From Cyanodermella asteris (Eukaryota; Ascomycota; Lecanoromycetes; Ostropales; Stictidaceae): DNA of 64,000 nucleotides. The notes beneath the pieces are model-generated. The model searched no databases. It saw only the letters and a program-made list of their open reading frames with translations, and was not told the origin of the DNA. A program made the translations under genes and the position numbers. This document shows positions 1 to 10,899 of this stretch, piece by piece. Location of the stretch: positions 899,061 through 963,060 of the forward strand of contig UYJD01000004.1 in NCBI GenBank assembly GCA_900618795.1. The letters run 5' to 3'. Each line of letters opens with the position of its first letter. Position 1 is the stretch's first letter.

Positions 1-1081
1 GTACATTGCGGGTGCGAGAGGCATTCCTGGCGCCCTGCTTCCATTGCTCTTCATTGCTTACCTGCCCCTCTTCTATTGCTTCTTGACATACCCGCGCTTC
101 ATTCCAGTCTGGATCGTCACCACCGTCACCACGGTTTTGATCTTGGGCTACGAGCTTGAGGCGGACAAGCTTGGCATAGCTGCACTCGAGTCAAACGGCC
201 AGGCTTATCATCCTATATATGTCTTCGCCTGGATTAGGCTGGCGACTGTCGTTGGTGGGCTTTTGATTGCGTTCATCTGGACTTACTTTCCCTATCCGAT
301 CACAGCAAAGAACACGCTGAGGATGCGTCTGGGAGATTCGCTGTACCTGCTTGCAAGCTATTACAGCTGCATACACACGACTGTCGGATTCCGAATTCAG
401 GGCACCGGAGGAGATGTGGGAGACAGAGGAACGCCCATGCATCAATTACAAAAGGCGCGATTCAAGCATGTTGGTAAAATCCTTGCGCTCCTGCAGGACA
501 TTCGCGGCCATCTCGGCTTTTCAAAGTATGAACTGCAAATTGGGGGCCGGTTTCCTCGAGAGCAGTACGAGAAGATCATTGTCGAAGTCAACAATATCTT
601 CAATTACATGTCGCTAATCGACTATGCCACGGCTTCATACGCCGATGAAAGGCACATTGCCCACGTCGACAGCCCAGGGGAAGAGCTCAAATCCGAAGGC
701 GGGCCCAACATGAAGTCCCACACATGGTTGGAAGACTTGGCGCGAGTGCGGAAGGACATCAACCCGACATCCCGTGAGATTACATCAGTCCTGGCATTGA
801 TGGCCTCTTCGATCAAGAACGGGCAGCCCCTGCCACCATACCTCTTGCCACCCAAACCTTTCCTACTGACGCAAAGAATCGCCGAGATCGATCCCGACAT
901 TTTGAGCGTTCGACACGTGACGGAACATGGTTATGCGGCCTTTGCTGTGACACAGGTTGCCAGCCAGTTGATCAATCACGACATGACCAAGTTGTTGGAT
1001 AACGTCAAGGCTCTTGTCGGGGAGGTGGACTTTTCCTTCCATCCATCGGACGAGGATCTGTCAAAGGGCAAAAAGGAGTAG
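1..1081 (+). CDS. DUF2421 / aromatic-acid-exporter-like membrane protein, C-terminal part (5' end outside window)
   Basis: The reading frame is open from base 2, so the gene enters from the left edge and only its last 360 or so residues are visible. Three hydrophobic segments lie at the start of the visible part (around 40-110, 95-150 and 235-300 nt), ending in a short Tyr/Pro loop. They are followed by an AKNTLRMRLGDSLYLLASYY-type cytosolic region with a long helical tail and a charged C-terminus ending in KGKKE. This order of TM bundle followed by a conserved amphipathic region is typical of the fungal DUF2421 (BRE4, aromatic acid exporter-like) family of putative ER or plasma-membrane transporters. 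Substrate is not deducible. No intron is needed in the visible part. Family call is from recognised sequence style; the upstream six-TM half is not in the window. Confidence 0.7.
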   Translation, partial: YIAGARGIPGALLPLLFIAYLPLFYCFLTYPRFIPVWIVTTVTTVLILGYELEADKLGIAALESNGQAYHPIYVFAWIRLATVVGGLLIAFIWTYFPYPITAKNTLRMRLGDSLYLLASYYSCIHTTVGFRIQGTGGDVGDRGTPMHQLQKARFKHVGKILALLQDIRGHLGFSKYELQIGGRFPREQYEKIIVEVNNIFNYMSLIDYATASYADERHIAHVDSPGEELKSEGGPNMKSHTWLEDLARVRKDINPTSREITSVLALMASSIKNGQPLPPYLLPPKPFLLTQRIAEIDPDILSVRHVTEHGYAAFAVTQVASQLINHDMTKLLDNVKALVGEVDFSFHPSDEDLSKGKKE

Positions 1082-2131
1082 CAGTGCACTGGATATTTTG
1101 TGCAGGTTGGAATTTCTCTGAACATATTTGGACGCAGACTTGGATATATAAATACGAGATTCTGGACGACTATGAATGATGACAGAAATTCTTCGACATC
1201 TAGGCGTGCAGCACACCTGTTGGGGCTCTCTAGAAGATCGTTGCAGACCAGACAGGAGGGACTACCGGTCGACGACAAATGCTATGAAACCTGAAAGGCT
1301 GAACAGGGGTATTTGCACAGCGAACGGCCGGTGTGATTACCAGCCCACGAAATCTGGATACCCACGCTGCATTTACACATTCTATAACACAACAAAGTAT
1401 CCCAGACCTCGATTTGAACCAATCGAACATAGCCCAGCTCGAATGATCACACCCTCATCGGCGAGAGGTGACGTAGAAGGTCGTGCCATGAGCAGAAGAC
1501 GGGTGATGTACCTGCGCCGGCCCGCACGCGACGAGCAAGGATGTCACGCAGCTTAAAGTCGAACTTGAGTGACGGTATCGCATGGCCTGTCGTCGAGGCC
1601 GAACAAGCATCACGAAGTCGCTGTCTTGTGATCAGGTGCGCTGAGTCAGCAAATCGATCATCGATCCTTCAGACTTTGCCGCAAAGTCTCACGATCGAAG
1701 CCCGAATCCTGCTATTCTCCCACACAAACAAGAAAAAGTGGCGCTTTCGATGCCGGTCCAAGGCGCTTGAGACCCGTGTTCTCGTCTGATGCCGATATGT
1801 GTTCCTGACAGTCGGCCGCCTTGTGCCTGGCTGCTCATCTACCTACCTAAACGTTGCTTGCCTGTTCCCGAGCCCATCACCACTACCACCTGCTCCATGT
1901 CGCCGCCTACACCTTGATGCCTGACGCGACCATGCGAGATGCAGAGGTCAGCCCTATCTGCAACTGACTTATATCACGGCCGCCTTGTCTCGTTCTCTCT
2001 TGTAGCGCTTTTCGGCACTTTGCTTTCTTCATACCTCCCATCGACCTCTTTCGTGCTCGCATAGGAACCCCGCTGTCGATACATGTGCTTCTCCTGATAC
2101 GCAACAATCAAGTCTACTCACTACCTGCGCG
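1082..2131. other. Intergenic region, no gene seen
   Basis: About 1 kb between two plus-strand genes. Only short overlapping frames occur, with no recognisable protein pattern. The last 250 bases before the next start codon are pyrimidine-rich, as is common in fungal promoters. A TATATAAATA-like run near 1145 lies closer to the end of the upstream gene and could be part of its 3' region. Confidence 0.5.
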
Positions 2132-3469
2132 ATGAGTGTGGTTGACGGTATCTCCGAGGCCATGGCCTCCCAACTCGCGCCAGAGTCGTCCTGTCCCTCC
2201 ATGAGATCTTCCCTAGCATCGTCGACGACCTCTACCACATCCAAAGATGCGTCCTCCCAGCTATCACTGACCCAAGCAATGAACGCTGCTTCCAAGCCAT
2301 ATCACACCGAACTCAATCGCTCGATAATGGCTCGTCTACCACTCACCCTTCCTCCACAGACAGACGATCCCAGCGTCTACGCCATCGGCGTCCGTCACCT
2401 TCTCCCCATCTACCACGCCTTCGAGACGGCATGGTCAAAGTACGTCAGCGTAGAGCCCAAGACGCCCACCATGGAGGACTTTTCAATGGAAGAGGCGGTC
2501 GTTCTATCGGTCCTCATACATCTCAATCTACCACAGCTGGCGAGGACGGACCGGTTGAGGGAAGACGTGGCTACATTGCTCGGCATAGGACATGGCGAGC
2601 TTGATTCCTGGATGATGAAGGCGGCACGGGAAGACGACGTCATGCCTGCGGACTGGGAGGAAGACGACGAGGGACAACGCCCCGAAGTGCCTTCCGGAAT
2701 GGTGGAAGAGGAGGAGGGCGAGGGTGTAGTCGAGGAAGAAGACCCCGAAGCCCTCGACCGAAGCTCGATGCCCGAAGATAACGAAGACAACGAGGAGGAC
2801 TACCCCGCCCTGTACAGTTTCGTACGCCACATACAAGAAATAACCGAAGAGAAACCCCATGTACTCGTCGCATACGGTTGGGTTCTATACATGGCACTCT
2901 TCAACGGTGGCCGCTGGATCCGCGCACAACTGTCCAAAGCTCGCGTCCACTGGAACCTGACCCTGGTATCTGCAACCCAAGACCCCACCGTACTCGCCGA
3001 CAAAGACGAGACAGGTCTGAGCTTCTGGCATTTCGAAGGCGCACACGATGGCGAGGACGTCAAGGACGAATTCAAAGCGCGAATGAAGGATGTCGAGCCG
3101 ATGCTCTCGGACGAGCAGCGCCAAGATATCATCCAGGAAGCTGTGATCATTTTCCGGTCTATTTCGAGGCTGGTGGAAGAGCTCGACGGGATGAACGGCC
3201 ACATCGACGAGGATGAGGATGTGGATGTGGATGAAGAGGAGACCCAAACTGTGGATGAGGAGGAGCCGATGATGGTGCGTAGCTATATGATGAGGCCGCG
3301 TTGGGAAACGCCGCTGAGTTACTTGCAACTGCTCTTCCAAGTGCTGTTGCCGGTCGGGCTGTGGGAGGTTCTGATGTTGGTGGTGAGATTCCTGCAGGGC
3401 TCGTCGGTACACTTCCCCATGCTCCGGTGGTCCGCCGACGACGGCACCGCGTTCGCTCGGGATGGTTAA
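2132..3469 (+). CDS. Heme-oxygenase-like protein with C-terminal membrane anchor
   Basis: A single exon of 445 residues. After a Ser/Thr-rich leader, the motif PYHTELNR (His58) looks like the proximal heme-ligand helix of heme oxygenases. Around residues 245-275, a WVLYMALFNGGRWIRAQL segment resembles the Gly-rich distal helix. Between them lies a long acidic insertion (roughly residues 180-235, rich in Glu/Asp), and a second acidic patch precedes the C-terminal hydrophobic stretch LLFQVLLPVGLWEVLMLVV, a probable tail anchor as in ER heme oxygenases. The family degrades heme to biliverdin, CO and iron, but some fungal members are divergent and catalysis here is not shown. The length exceeds typical heme oxygenase (250-320) mainly because of the acidic insertions. 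The first ATG in frame is used. Confidence 0.7.
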   Translation: MSVVDGISEAMASQLAPESSCPSMRSSLASSTTSTTSKDASSQLSLTQAMNAASKPYHTELNRSIMARLPLTLPPQTDDPSVYAIGVRHLLPIYHAFETAWSKYVSVEPKTPTMEDFSMEEAVVLSVLIHLNLPQLARTDRLREDVATLLGIGHGELDSWMMKAAREDDVMPADWEEDDEGQRPEVPSGMVEEEEGEGVVEEEDPEALDRSSMPEDNEDNEEDYPALYSFVRHIQEITEEKPHVLVAYGWVLYMALFNGGRWIRAQLSKARVHWNLTLVSATQDPTVLADKDETGLSFWHFEGAHDGEDVKDEFKARMKDVEPMLSDEQRQDIIQEAVIIFRSISRLVEELDGMNGHIDEDEDVDVDEEETQTVDEEEPMMVRSYMMRPRWETPLSYLQLLFQVLLPVGLWEVLMLVVRFLQGSSVHFPMLRWSADDGTAFARDG

Positions 3470-4360
3470 GATTCGGGTTGGTGGTGGGGGCAAGAGTCGG
3501 ATTGCATGAACGAGCTTGGTTACGGCAATTGCTAGGTTGCATTTCAGGCGTTGGTTTCTTGATACCCCAGATAGAGCGGTTTTAGCTTGACCAGGGGAGC
3601 TTCACAAGAACGGAAGCTCCCGTGTGGTTTCGTCTGTTCTGAAGGATTACTTCGTTTTTTTTTTCATCGTTCTAGATTAGGCTTTATCGTCCACTCACGC
3701 TGGGATTGTGCCAGCAACGGGTGACGGAAGTCTTCACGACGACCTATGACACTTAATGCATTTATTCTCACCGCAATGTTCTCTTCCCATGGCTGCTTTC
3801 TTAGACCTCGTTATCGTATACATTCATCTGAGATGTGGCTTTTCCTCAAGCCTCTCCAACTGACAGCAACATACTTTTTTGAATGAAAGCTGGCTAGGTG
3901 GTCTTCTGATTCACAAGTCACCACAGCGTAAAAACTTCTTTCCAACATACGTACGATACGAGCCTTGCTTGCAGGCTTTATATTGCTATGTACGGATAGA
4001 AGCAAGCGATTGTTACGAATACCAATCCCACCCCTCGCAACGCCGCGCAAAGAGAAAACGAACCAAGGCAGTTGATTTTTCCCAAACCCAACATGACTAA
4101 CTTCCCCAACGCACGTTCGATCCGCGATTCGTTGTGCCGAGTCAAGTCGAACCTGCAACAGAACTTCCCCCGTTTCTCCCATTTCCCCCGCTTCCTCCCA
4201 ATGTCCCCCTTCGATCACCTCCTCGCTCTCCGCAACCGATGGCAGTCGCGCCGGAGCCGGCTTTCGAATCCGCAACCCTCTTTCGGAACCTCTCCCATCC
4301 ACCGTCACCACCACTCTCCTTCCCTTTACGTTCGACCACTCGGCAAGCACTCAGCAGCAC
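3470..4360. other. Convergent intergenic region
   Basis: This lies between the 3' ends of two convergent genes. It contains a T-rich run near 3654-3665 suitable for a 3' UTR and no credible coding sequence on either strand. Pro-rich frames near 4130-4360 are shadows of the C-rich DNA and show no family resemblance. Confidence 0.5.
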
Positions 4361-6919
4361 CTAGCCCGCACCGGGTCCGAAAGGCGCCCAAGTCCTGACT
4401 TCGTCCATGCTCCGATTCACGCGTCCCCCGGGCGTCAAGGGGATCTCCAACCTGTTGGCCCACTGCCTCCCATCGTCGCTCTCGTCAATCTCGTCCGCCA
4501 GCCGTTGGAAGTAGTCCGCCAGTCCGCTCCTGTCGTCTCCGCTTCCGAACTGTGATTCGTACATCGGGGGCGGGGTCACTAGCGGTGGAGGGGGGTCGCT
4601 GTCGTCGAATGCGGGTGGGTTGAAGGATGGCTGCCGGAGGAGGTGGATCGGACGGTTGTTGTCGCGGGCTCGGTCGTAGGCGTCGCCGGTGGGGGCGGGG
4701 AGGGAGTCGGTGGAGGAGACGGGGGAGGGAGAGGTGCCGGCGAGGTGGGCGGCGGGGGGCGGCGTGATGCCGGCTGCGAGGTCGGTGTTGGATGAGGAGG
4801 GGGATTCGCGGGCGGAGTTGGTGGTGGGTGCGGATGCCGGGGATGATCCGGACGCGTTGCGGCGGCGGGCGATCGTGGGTGCTCCGGGACATCCACATGT
4901 TTGTAGACCGGCGGGCAGGGCGGTGGTGTCGCGGGCCGTGTATGATGGGAGAGAAGTATTCGCCTGAGTTGAGCGGCAAGAGAGGATGTTCAGTGGCGAG
5001 TCGATGGAGATCTCGAAATGCCGGCGCTTACCCGGATTATCGGGATCGGTCTTGGACAGACGCATGACAATCTTGATCCAGTGATTAACCTGGATGTTCG
5101 AGTAGGTCGTGTCGAAGTGGATGCGCTGGTTCTTGTCCTTCTCGGGCATGTTCCAACAGCTGGGAAGCTGCACATTCAGTTCCATCTCCGTCGGTCCAAC
5201 GTTATACTCGTTCTCGAGATGGCCGAGCAAGTTGACCTGGTCTCGTCGAATGTCTTCGTCGCCGCGAGCAGCGCGCTCACGGTCATCATAGGCAACGCCG
5301 CCGCCAGAAATGATCTTGATGGCACTGCCCTCAAACGCGCTGGTACTGGCGCTGTCGGCTCGCTTCTCGAAAAGCTGCAGCTTTCTGGTAGGCTCCATGC
5401 GGTGGACCTTCTTGTCCTTTGTGAAATACTGGATGTTTTCCGTGATGAAGACTTTCACTCTATGACACTGAACCTTGGCCAGCGGCGTCAATTTGAACGC
5501 GATGGGTACCTGTGATCCGAGCGGGAACGATTTTCCAGAGATGACAATATCATAGTGGAGCTGATCCTCCCAATCCCTTGAGATTGCTATAGGCTCAACG
5601 GCTTCGAGAGAATCGCCGGAAGGCGCGCGCACGAGCTGGACCTCTTTCGAGCCTATCAGGTTGGTTCTGAATGCGCCAGCGCGTTCAACCGTCGCTTCTA
5701 GCTCGTACTTGACTTTTCCGAGCTCAACGTCGATGGTCTCGGGATAGCGCGAGTCGATTGGAAGTTCGAAAGGATAAAAGTAATCACCTGGCGTGAAAGT
5801 CCTATAGCCCTTATGTGCTGGGCTGGGGCCATTGTCAGCCTTGCCGAAGCTTTTGATGTGGTTGTTCTGCAACGACAGTCTTCGGCCTTCCCGGCTGGTG
5901 ATGCTTTCGAAAACTCCAGATTTTCTGAATTGCTCGAACCCGTGTGCGACGGTAGCAGTCTCGTTCTCAGCAGGAGCACCAGGAGCCTTGACTGGAATAT
6001 AAGTATGCGCGCCATGGTGTTCCGAGTTGCCCATGTTGCAATCGTAAAAGGAAAATGTGCGGTCAATCACGCCATAAGTGTCCTTGAAATCAGATCGTTT
6101 AGGTGGAATGCCCTCTGGCCAATCTGTTTCGGCTCGTCCACGAAACTTCATCGACACAGTCTTGATCTTGGCCGATTTTGTTACGCGAAGTAGGAGATTG
6201 CCCCGGAGCATGGCTGTACTCCTGGACTCCTGGTTTTCGAAGCCGCTGAGATAGATGACGGGCTCTGCCAGGGTAACGAATACCGAAACGCCATTGCCAG
6301 ATGCCACGGGCTTGGCACCGTCAAAGCTGCCCGCATCTCCGTTAGATGCGGTTGAACGATTCGAGATCGTTGAGACAGTCGAGTTAGTGCGAAGAGAGTC
6401 CACCGCTGCGGGTCGGGCCTGGAGCTGAGGACCGCCGCTGATGGAGTTTCGGGGACTCGCAATTGCGGCTGCCATCCTAACCATGCCTTCGCCAGGTAGT
6501 TGATCGTTAGGTTCTGAGGGGGAGATGGTTCCCGGTTCGGCGAAGGTTTCTGCAGATCTGTTGTCGAGCTCAGATGATGCTGTCCGAACGACTGACTCGT
6601 ACGGCGATGGTGTTGTTGTCGTCGTCCTCGTTGTCGATGTTGGCGGCGCGTCACGACTACGGGGAGAAGAGCTGATGAGTCGCACAAGCCGCTTGGCGTG
6701 ATCTGAGCCGGAGATGAGTTTCTTCACGCGCTTCAAGCCGGGTCGTTTCTTTGGCTTTGTTGTTTCGGTGGGTGGTAATTCGTCGTAGGCGTGAGCTACC
6801 CGGAGCACGTGAGGACGTTGTCGGCGGCCGCGATAATAGTCCCTGCCTTCGTGACTCCGACTCTGGTCGTAAGTAACACGGCCGTGGTAGCTGGGTCTGA
6901 TAACCTGTGGTTCTGCCAT
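4361..6919 (-). CDS. Alpha-arrestin (ART/ROG3-type ubiquitin-ligase adaptor)
   Basis: A single exon encoding 852 residues. A basic, Ser/Thr-rich N-terminus of about 205 residues precedes an arrestin N-lobe that begins at VSVFVTLAEPVIYLSGFE (residue 211) and runs to about 400. The arrestin C-lobe follows (about 465-640, with DYDIVISGKSFPLGSQVPI-like strands). The Pro/Ser-rich tail carries LPSY (about residue 657) and PPMY (about 785), PY motifs expected to bind WW domains of Rsp5/NEDD4-type ligases. Members recruit the ligase to plasma-membrane transporters for endocytosis and in some fungi (CreD) act in carbon-source signalling. Start at 6919 is the first ATG, with stop codons upstream. The gene is convergent with the heme-oxygenase-like gene and has a very long upstream intergenic region. 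Confidence 0.85.
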   Translation of the reverse strand: MAEPQVIRPSYHGRVTYDQSRSHEGRDYYRGRRQRPHVLRVAHAYDELPPTETTKPKKRPGLKRVKKLISGSDHAKRLVRLISSSPRSRDAPPTSTTRTTTTTPSPYESVVRTASSELDNRSAETFAEPGTISPSEPNDQLPGEGMVRMAAAIASPRNSISGGPQLQARPAAVDSLRTNSTVSTISNRSTASNGDAGSFDGAKPVASGNGVSVFVTLAEPVIYLSGFENQESRSTAMLRGNLLLRVTKSAKIKTVSMKFRGRAETDWPEGIPPKRSDFKDTYGVIDRTFSFYDCNMGNSEHHGAHTYIPVKAPGAPAENETATVAHGFEQFRKSGVFESITSREGRRLSLQNNHIKSFGKADNGPSPAHKGYRTFTPGDYFYPFELPIDSRYPETIDVELGKVKYELEATVERAGAFRTNLIGSKEVQLVRAPSGDSLEAVEPIAISRDWEDQLHYDIVISGKSFPLGSQVPIAFKLTPLAKVQCHRVKVFITENIQYFTKDKKVHRMEPTRKLQLFEKRADSASTSAFEGSAIKIISGGGVAYDDRERAARGDEDIRRDQVNLLGHLENEYNVGPTEMELNVQLPSCWNMPEKDKNQRIHFDTTYSNIQVNHWIKIVMRLSKTDPDNPGKRRHFEISIDSPLNILSCRSTQANTSLPSYTARDTTALPAGLQTCGCPGAPTIARRRNASGSSPASAPTTNSARESPSSSNTDLAAGITPPPAAHLAGTSPSPVSSTDSLPAPTGDAYDRARDNNRPIHLLRQPSFNPPAFDDSDPPPPLVTPPPMYESQFGSGDDRSGLADYFQRLADEIDESDDGRQWANRLEIPLTPGGRVNRSMDEVRTWAPFGPGAG

Positions 6920-9900
6920 TGGGAGATGTCAGCAACGGGCCGTTGCCATGTTGTCAAGAAAGGAAGAGACGGTCGACCCGGTGGCAATCAAGGTCCAAAT
7001 AGACCTGAGAGTCAGCACCGGGATCAACAGGGCTAGTGAGAGGTTGGTGGAGTTTGATGCCAGTGTGACAGCTGGGCTAGGTCATGTGAAGGGAGCGTAG
7101 AGGTGTGAAAGCACGGCAGTTGACCGGAACCCCAAAGCGGTGACACGGGGGGCAACAATCGGCAACAGCAACACAGCGCCCGCGTGTAGTGATAACAGAT
7201 AGCTGGGGAGCAGATGATGCAATTACAAAGATTATGAGACGCGGAATCAGAGACAAAGCGTGAGTATATGGGGAATCTGCGCGAAGTGCAGGGCCGGGGA
7301 CGTGCAGTTGGTCGTGCAGGCGCAAACAAGCCGCCACTCTGCAACGCTCCGCGGAAGCGCTCAACGCTGACAGGTGACAGCAACTTTAACTAACCTTGAT
7401 CAAACAGCAAGAAACGGGTAGAGGGTCTCGGAAGGGCGAGCGGATACGACGGTGACACGGGGGGGGGTGGGCCTTTGTCGTGTGAGGAAGTGGGAAACGG
7501 CGACGTGACTGGGAGGGGAGGGATTCGAAGCAACACACAGGACGTACAGTAGTGGAAAGATGGGGGAGGATGAACAGCTGCTCCACTGGGTCGGGGTACG
7601 AAAGACGGTGGGAGGACAGAGGTCAAGGATGAAGATCTTGACTGTGTCGAGCAGCGTCGGCGATATGGGCTGGCGGAGGCTTGGGATGCAGCACTTCACT
7701 TGCTGTTTAACAGCAGAACGAATGCTGATCGTACGCCACATCCGAGTGACCTCAGCAGTCTGAGCAGGGCCGACTTGTGTGAGATGTGGAGTCGCGACAT
7801 AACGCCTACAAAAACCTTCTGCCATCTCGAGTCTTTCCTTGGGCCCGTCGACGCCATACCCAAGCCCAGTGGATGCTATTCTTGTTGGCACTGTGCTCGT
7901 CTTTCACCGGCCGAAAGTGTTCGGGCTAAGATCTATCTCATTGCTATACCTCCATCGAGCACTCTCGTTTGGTCCCACTCGGAGACACACTAGCCGCAGA
8001 TTTTCCGATACCACTCATCATACTCCATACAAACCTGATCGGCAAGGTTGTCGTGCTTAGTAGTCATCCGACGGCAGCTCCCACCCTGCAGGATCTGACA
8101 GTCAACTGCCAGTGAGACTATCAGCCGGCCTCTCTCCAGCACGGGATCCTCAGGTCCGTCGTAGCTTTGTGCCTGGCTCGTCGCATGACCCCGATCGTTT
8201 CGGCCCGGCAGCGGCGGTGTCGGGCAGCAGATCGCGGCGGCTTGGATGGTTGTATGGTAGGAACAGGTCCTATCGAGGCCGACTAGGGCCATCGATAGGC
8301 AGTGTCCCGCTCTGCAAGACTGCAACCCAATTCGAACATCACTCCAAACCGACACTGAGCCACCACGCTCATCGTAAGTAATGTGTAACGATCGTGCATC
8401 AATCCGTAAGCAGCTGTGCGGACGTCCTCTCTCGGCCACGACGGCCCAGTCTCGCACAGTCCTTACGCATCGATACTCGAATAAGACGCCCGTCCGTGGC
8501 CCTCGACGTCGCGCATGTGAAGCTGCGGCCCCAACATGGCGGACTCGGATTACGGATTGCGTCAGGAGCGTCACAGCGTCCGTCACCGACTCACCGTGCA
8601 GTCTGCAACTCTGCACGCCAAAAGAACAAGGAAATTTTGGACGCGTGCTTGTCCCGCCTGCCCAGCCAGAGCAGAAACCCAAACAAGTCACGGAAGGGAA
8701 AAGAGGAAAGCTTGGGGGACAAGCAATAAACGTAGGCCGGTGGTGCCGCTGGGAAAGAGGATTGTCTCGGTCGAAAGCCGGCCGGGGCATGCATGCTCTG
8801 GGCCGATGGCGCAAAACAGTCAAGTGTGCCGGTTTTGCCGCCCCAGAGTCGAGCATGAGCTTGTTCTGCGGATCTGCATTGCGAATCCGTCGTCAGATCC
8901 CCACGCTGCAGCCAGTCAGAGGCCGAGGCTGCTCGAGGATCGATCTGGTGGCACCACGGTCCGCTGCGATCCTCGGACTGCACGGAGAGTCCCTCCGCCG
9001 ACGAGGTCAATGAAAGGTGAGGCTCACTCGGCCACGTAATGATCCATCATACGTTTTTCATTGTGACAGGTTAGTTGTGAATTTGTTCACACTCGTCGAT
9101 GGAGAAGTAGAGTCTCCCAAGGCCGATGGTCGTGCACATGCGGTCATCTGGAGCATCCTGGCTGCAGGGCGAGGGCTGACTCGGGGCTTGGGGCCACGCA
9201 CCCCTCAGACGCCATGGCTTCATATTTCTCGTCAGCGGCGTGCACGAGGATCCAAACAACTTCCAGCCGTTCGGAAATATGAGACACAGATGGCGTTCAG
9301 GGGCACTTTGTCAAGGATAAAGCTAGTATAATCGAAGGGTCTTGTGTGCCGAACATGCCGAAGATCCATAGATGTACTTCAGCACAAGTATTCCCATCGG
9401 AAAAGTGGTGAAAACGTAGAACAGCAATTGGATGTTGAGACGAAACATGAGCGACCAGTGGTCTAATGATGTGACGACGAGTTGAACGAATACAGCAAAT
9501 AACGATAACCTCTGGCAGAAGTTGCACTGTCGTTAACGTCCATGAGCGGAATTGTCCGGGAAAAGCGGCTTCTCTTCGCAGGCCTCACAGAAGATCGAAC
9601 GCATAAAATACATACCTACTTATGTTGAAGGAATTGAGGCCGGGTAACAGAAATCCGTGCGCATCAACCAAACGGCGCGCCGGCCACTTACTCAACAAAG
9701 ACGTCCACGAATAAGCATCATACCGCCAAAGTAGAGATGTAGAGTCTCCTGGATCTAAACTACATTCTCGAGGCGTAACGTTTTTTTCTGACCCTCGTGC
9801 GTGGGCATAGACCGGTTCATGATGCACCTGGTCTGCGTACACGTGCACGGATTTCTGTTAAACCGGCATTTGAATGAATTCAGGGCTAAGGACTAGGCTC

Positions 9901-10899
9901 CGTGGATCTGGTTCTCCCACGTTGGACAAGCGATTCTCGGTTCTCGAGCATGGGGTAGAGCGGCCGCCGTTGCTAATCTAAATGACGATCTTCCGCTGCG
10001 TTAGCACCATGCACGAAGCACTGTCCGCGTGGTTCGTGTGGCACCCATTATTTGAGCTTTCGGATTCGATACCGCCGTTTTGGGGAGCAGTGGTCGTTAC
10101 GTCGGTGTGGAGCCGGAGCATGAGCGTGAGAGGTTCCACCACACACGAGTGGAAATATACGTACGCATGACATCGACCATGTCGTTTGAATGCTTTCAGC
10201 GATGAATTCGGCTTCATGAACACTAATTATAATTTGAAATGTGGGACTTTGAGCTGCTGCCGCTGACGAGCAGCCACAACTATATCTCGTCAGCAAGGTA
10301 AAGAAGTGGCTCGAAAAGCAGATGACGTTCAGTCCCTGTCTGAGCTTGCTAGAGATTGTTTTCTCACGGCGCTCTTATCACTTACGTGTCGGCGATCGTG
10401 CAGGGCAGCTCTGATTGAACAACACTCAGATCCCCAATGCATTGCAGACAGCAACTTATATGATTTTTGAGAAAATGACAGATCTACCAGTGCCCATGGT
10501 AACAAAACCGGATGTATCGGGATTGGCTCAAAGGCATACAGTTCACCTTCTCAATTTATTGGAGCATATGCACATGCAAGCGGTCAACGCTATCGCACAA
10601 TTAAAAAGACCATGCTACGTACGATAAACATCCTCGAGGAGGTTGCAGTGATGTTGATCATCTCATCCAATTCCGTATTTTCTACTTTTTGTGTCTCCAT
10701 ATCCTTCTTTTATGGTACATACAGCGCCAGCAGTCCACCGGGTTGTTGAGGCCCGCCGACACTAAGCTCAATCCATTCAGGCCACCACAAGCTGAGAATC
10801 GCCCGTCATCCGTTCTGCGTGACAGCAGCACCTCTTCTTCCCTTCACAGTGTGTCCAGCTACACCATCCTCCGAAGCAACAAGTTCAGCTCGGCGCAGC
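6920..10899. other. Gene-poor interval of about 4 kb
   Basis: Upstream of the alpha-arrestin and downstream of IRC22. Open frames up to 288 codons occur on both strands between 7.4 and 9.1 kb, but they overlap each other in several frames, are rich in Arg/Ser/Pro/Cys as expected from GC-rich non-coding DNA, and show no conserved motifs. I see no tRNA-like cloverleaf, long repeat or transposon end. The first part probably serves as the arrestin promoter and 5' leader. Confidence 0.4.

Noticed and set aside
1390-1460. Possible tRNA T-arm (GGTTCAAATC on the minus strand)
   Set aside because: The flanking bases do not form the five-base T stem, and no acceptor or anticodon stem could be found around it.
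2885-3493. 202-codon minus-strand frame rich in His/Pro/Arg
   Set aside because: Antisense to the heme-oxygenase-like gene; composition mirrors its acidic codons.
7990-8856. 288-codon minus-strand frame in the gene-poor interval
   Set aside because: Overlaps other long frames on the opposite strand, has random Arg/Cys/Ser-rich composition and no conserved motif.
8381-9039. Overlapping 210- and 167-codon plus-strand frames
   Set aside because: Several phases are open at once, which reflects GC-rich sequence with few stops, not a gene.
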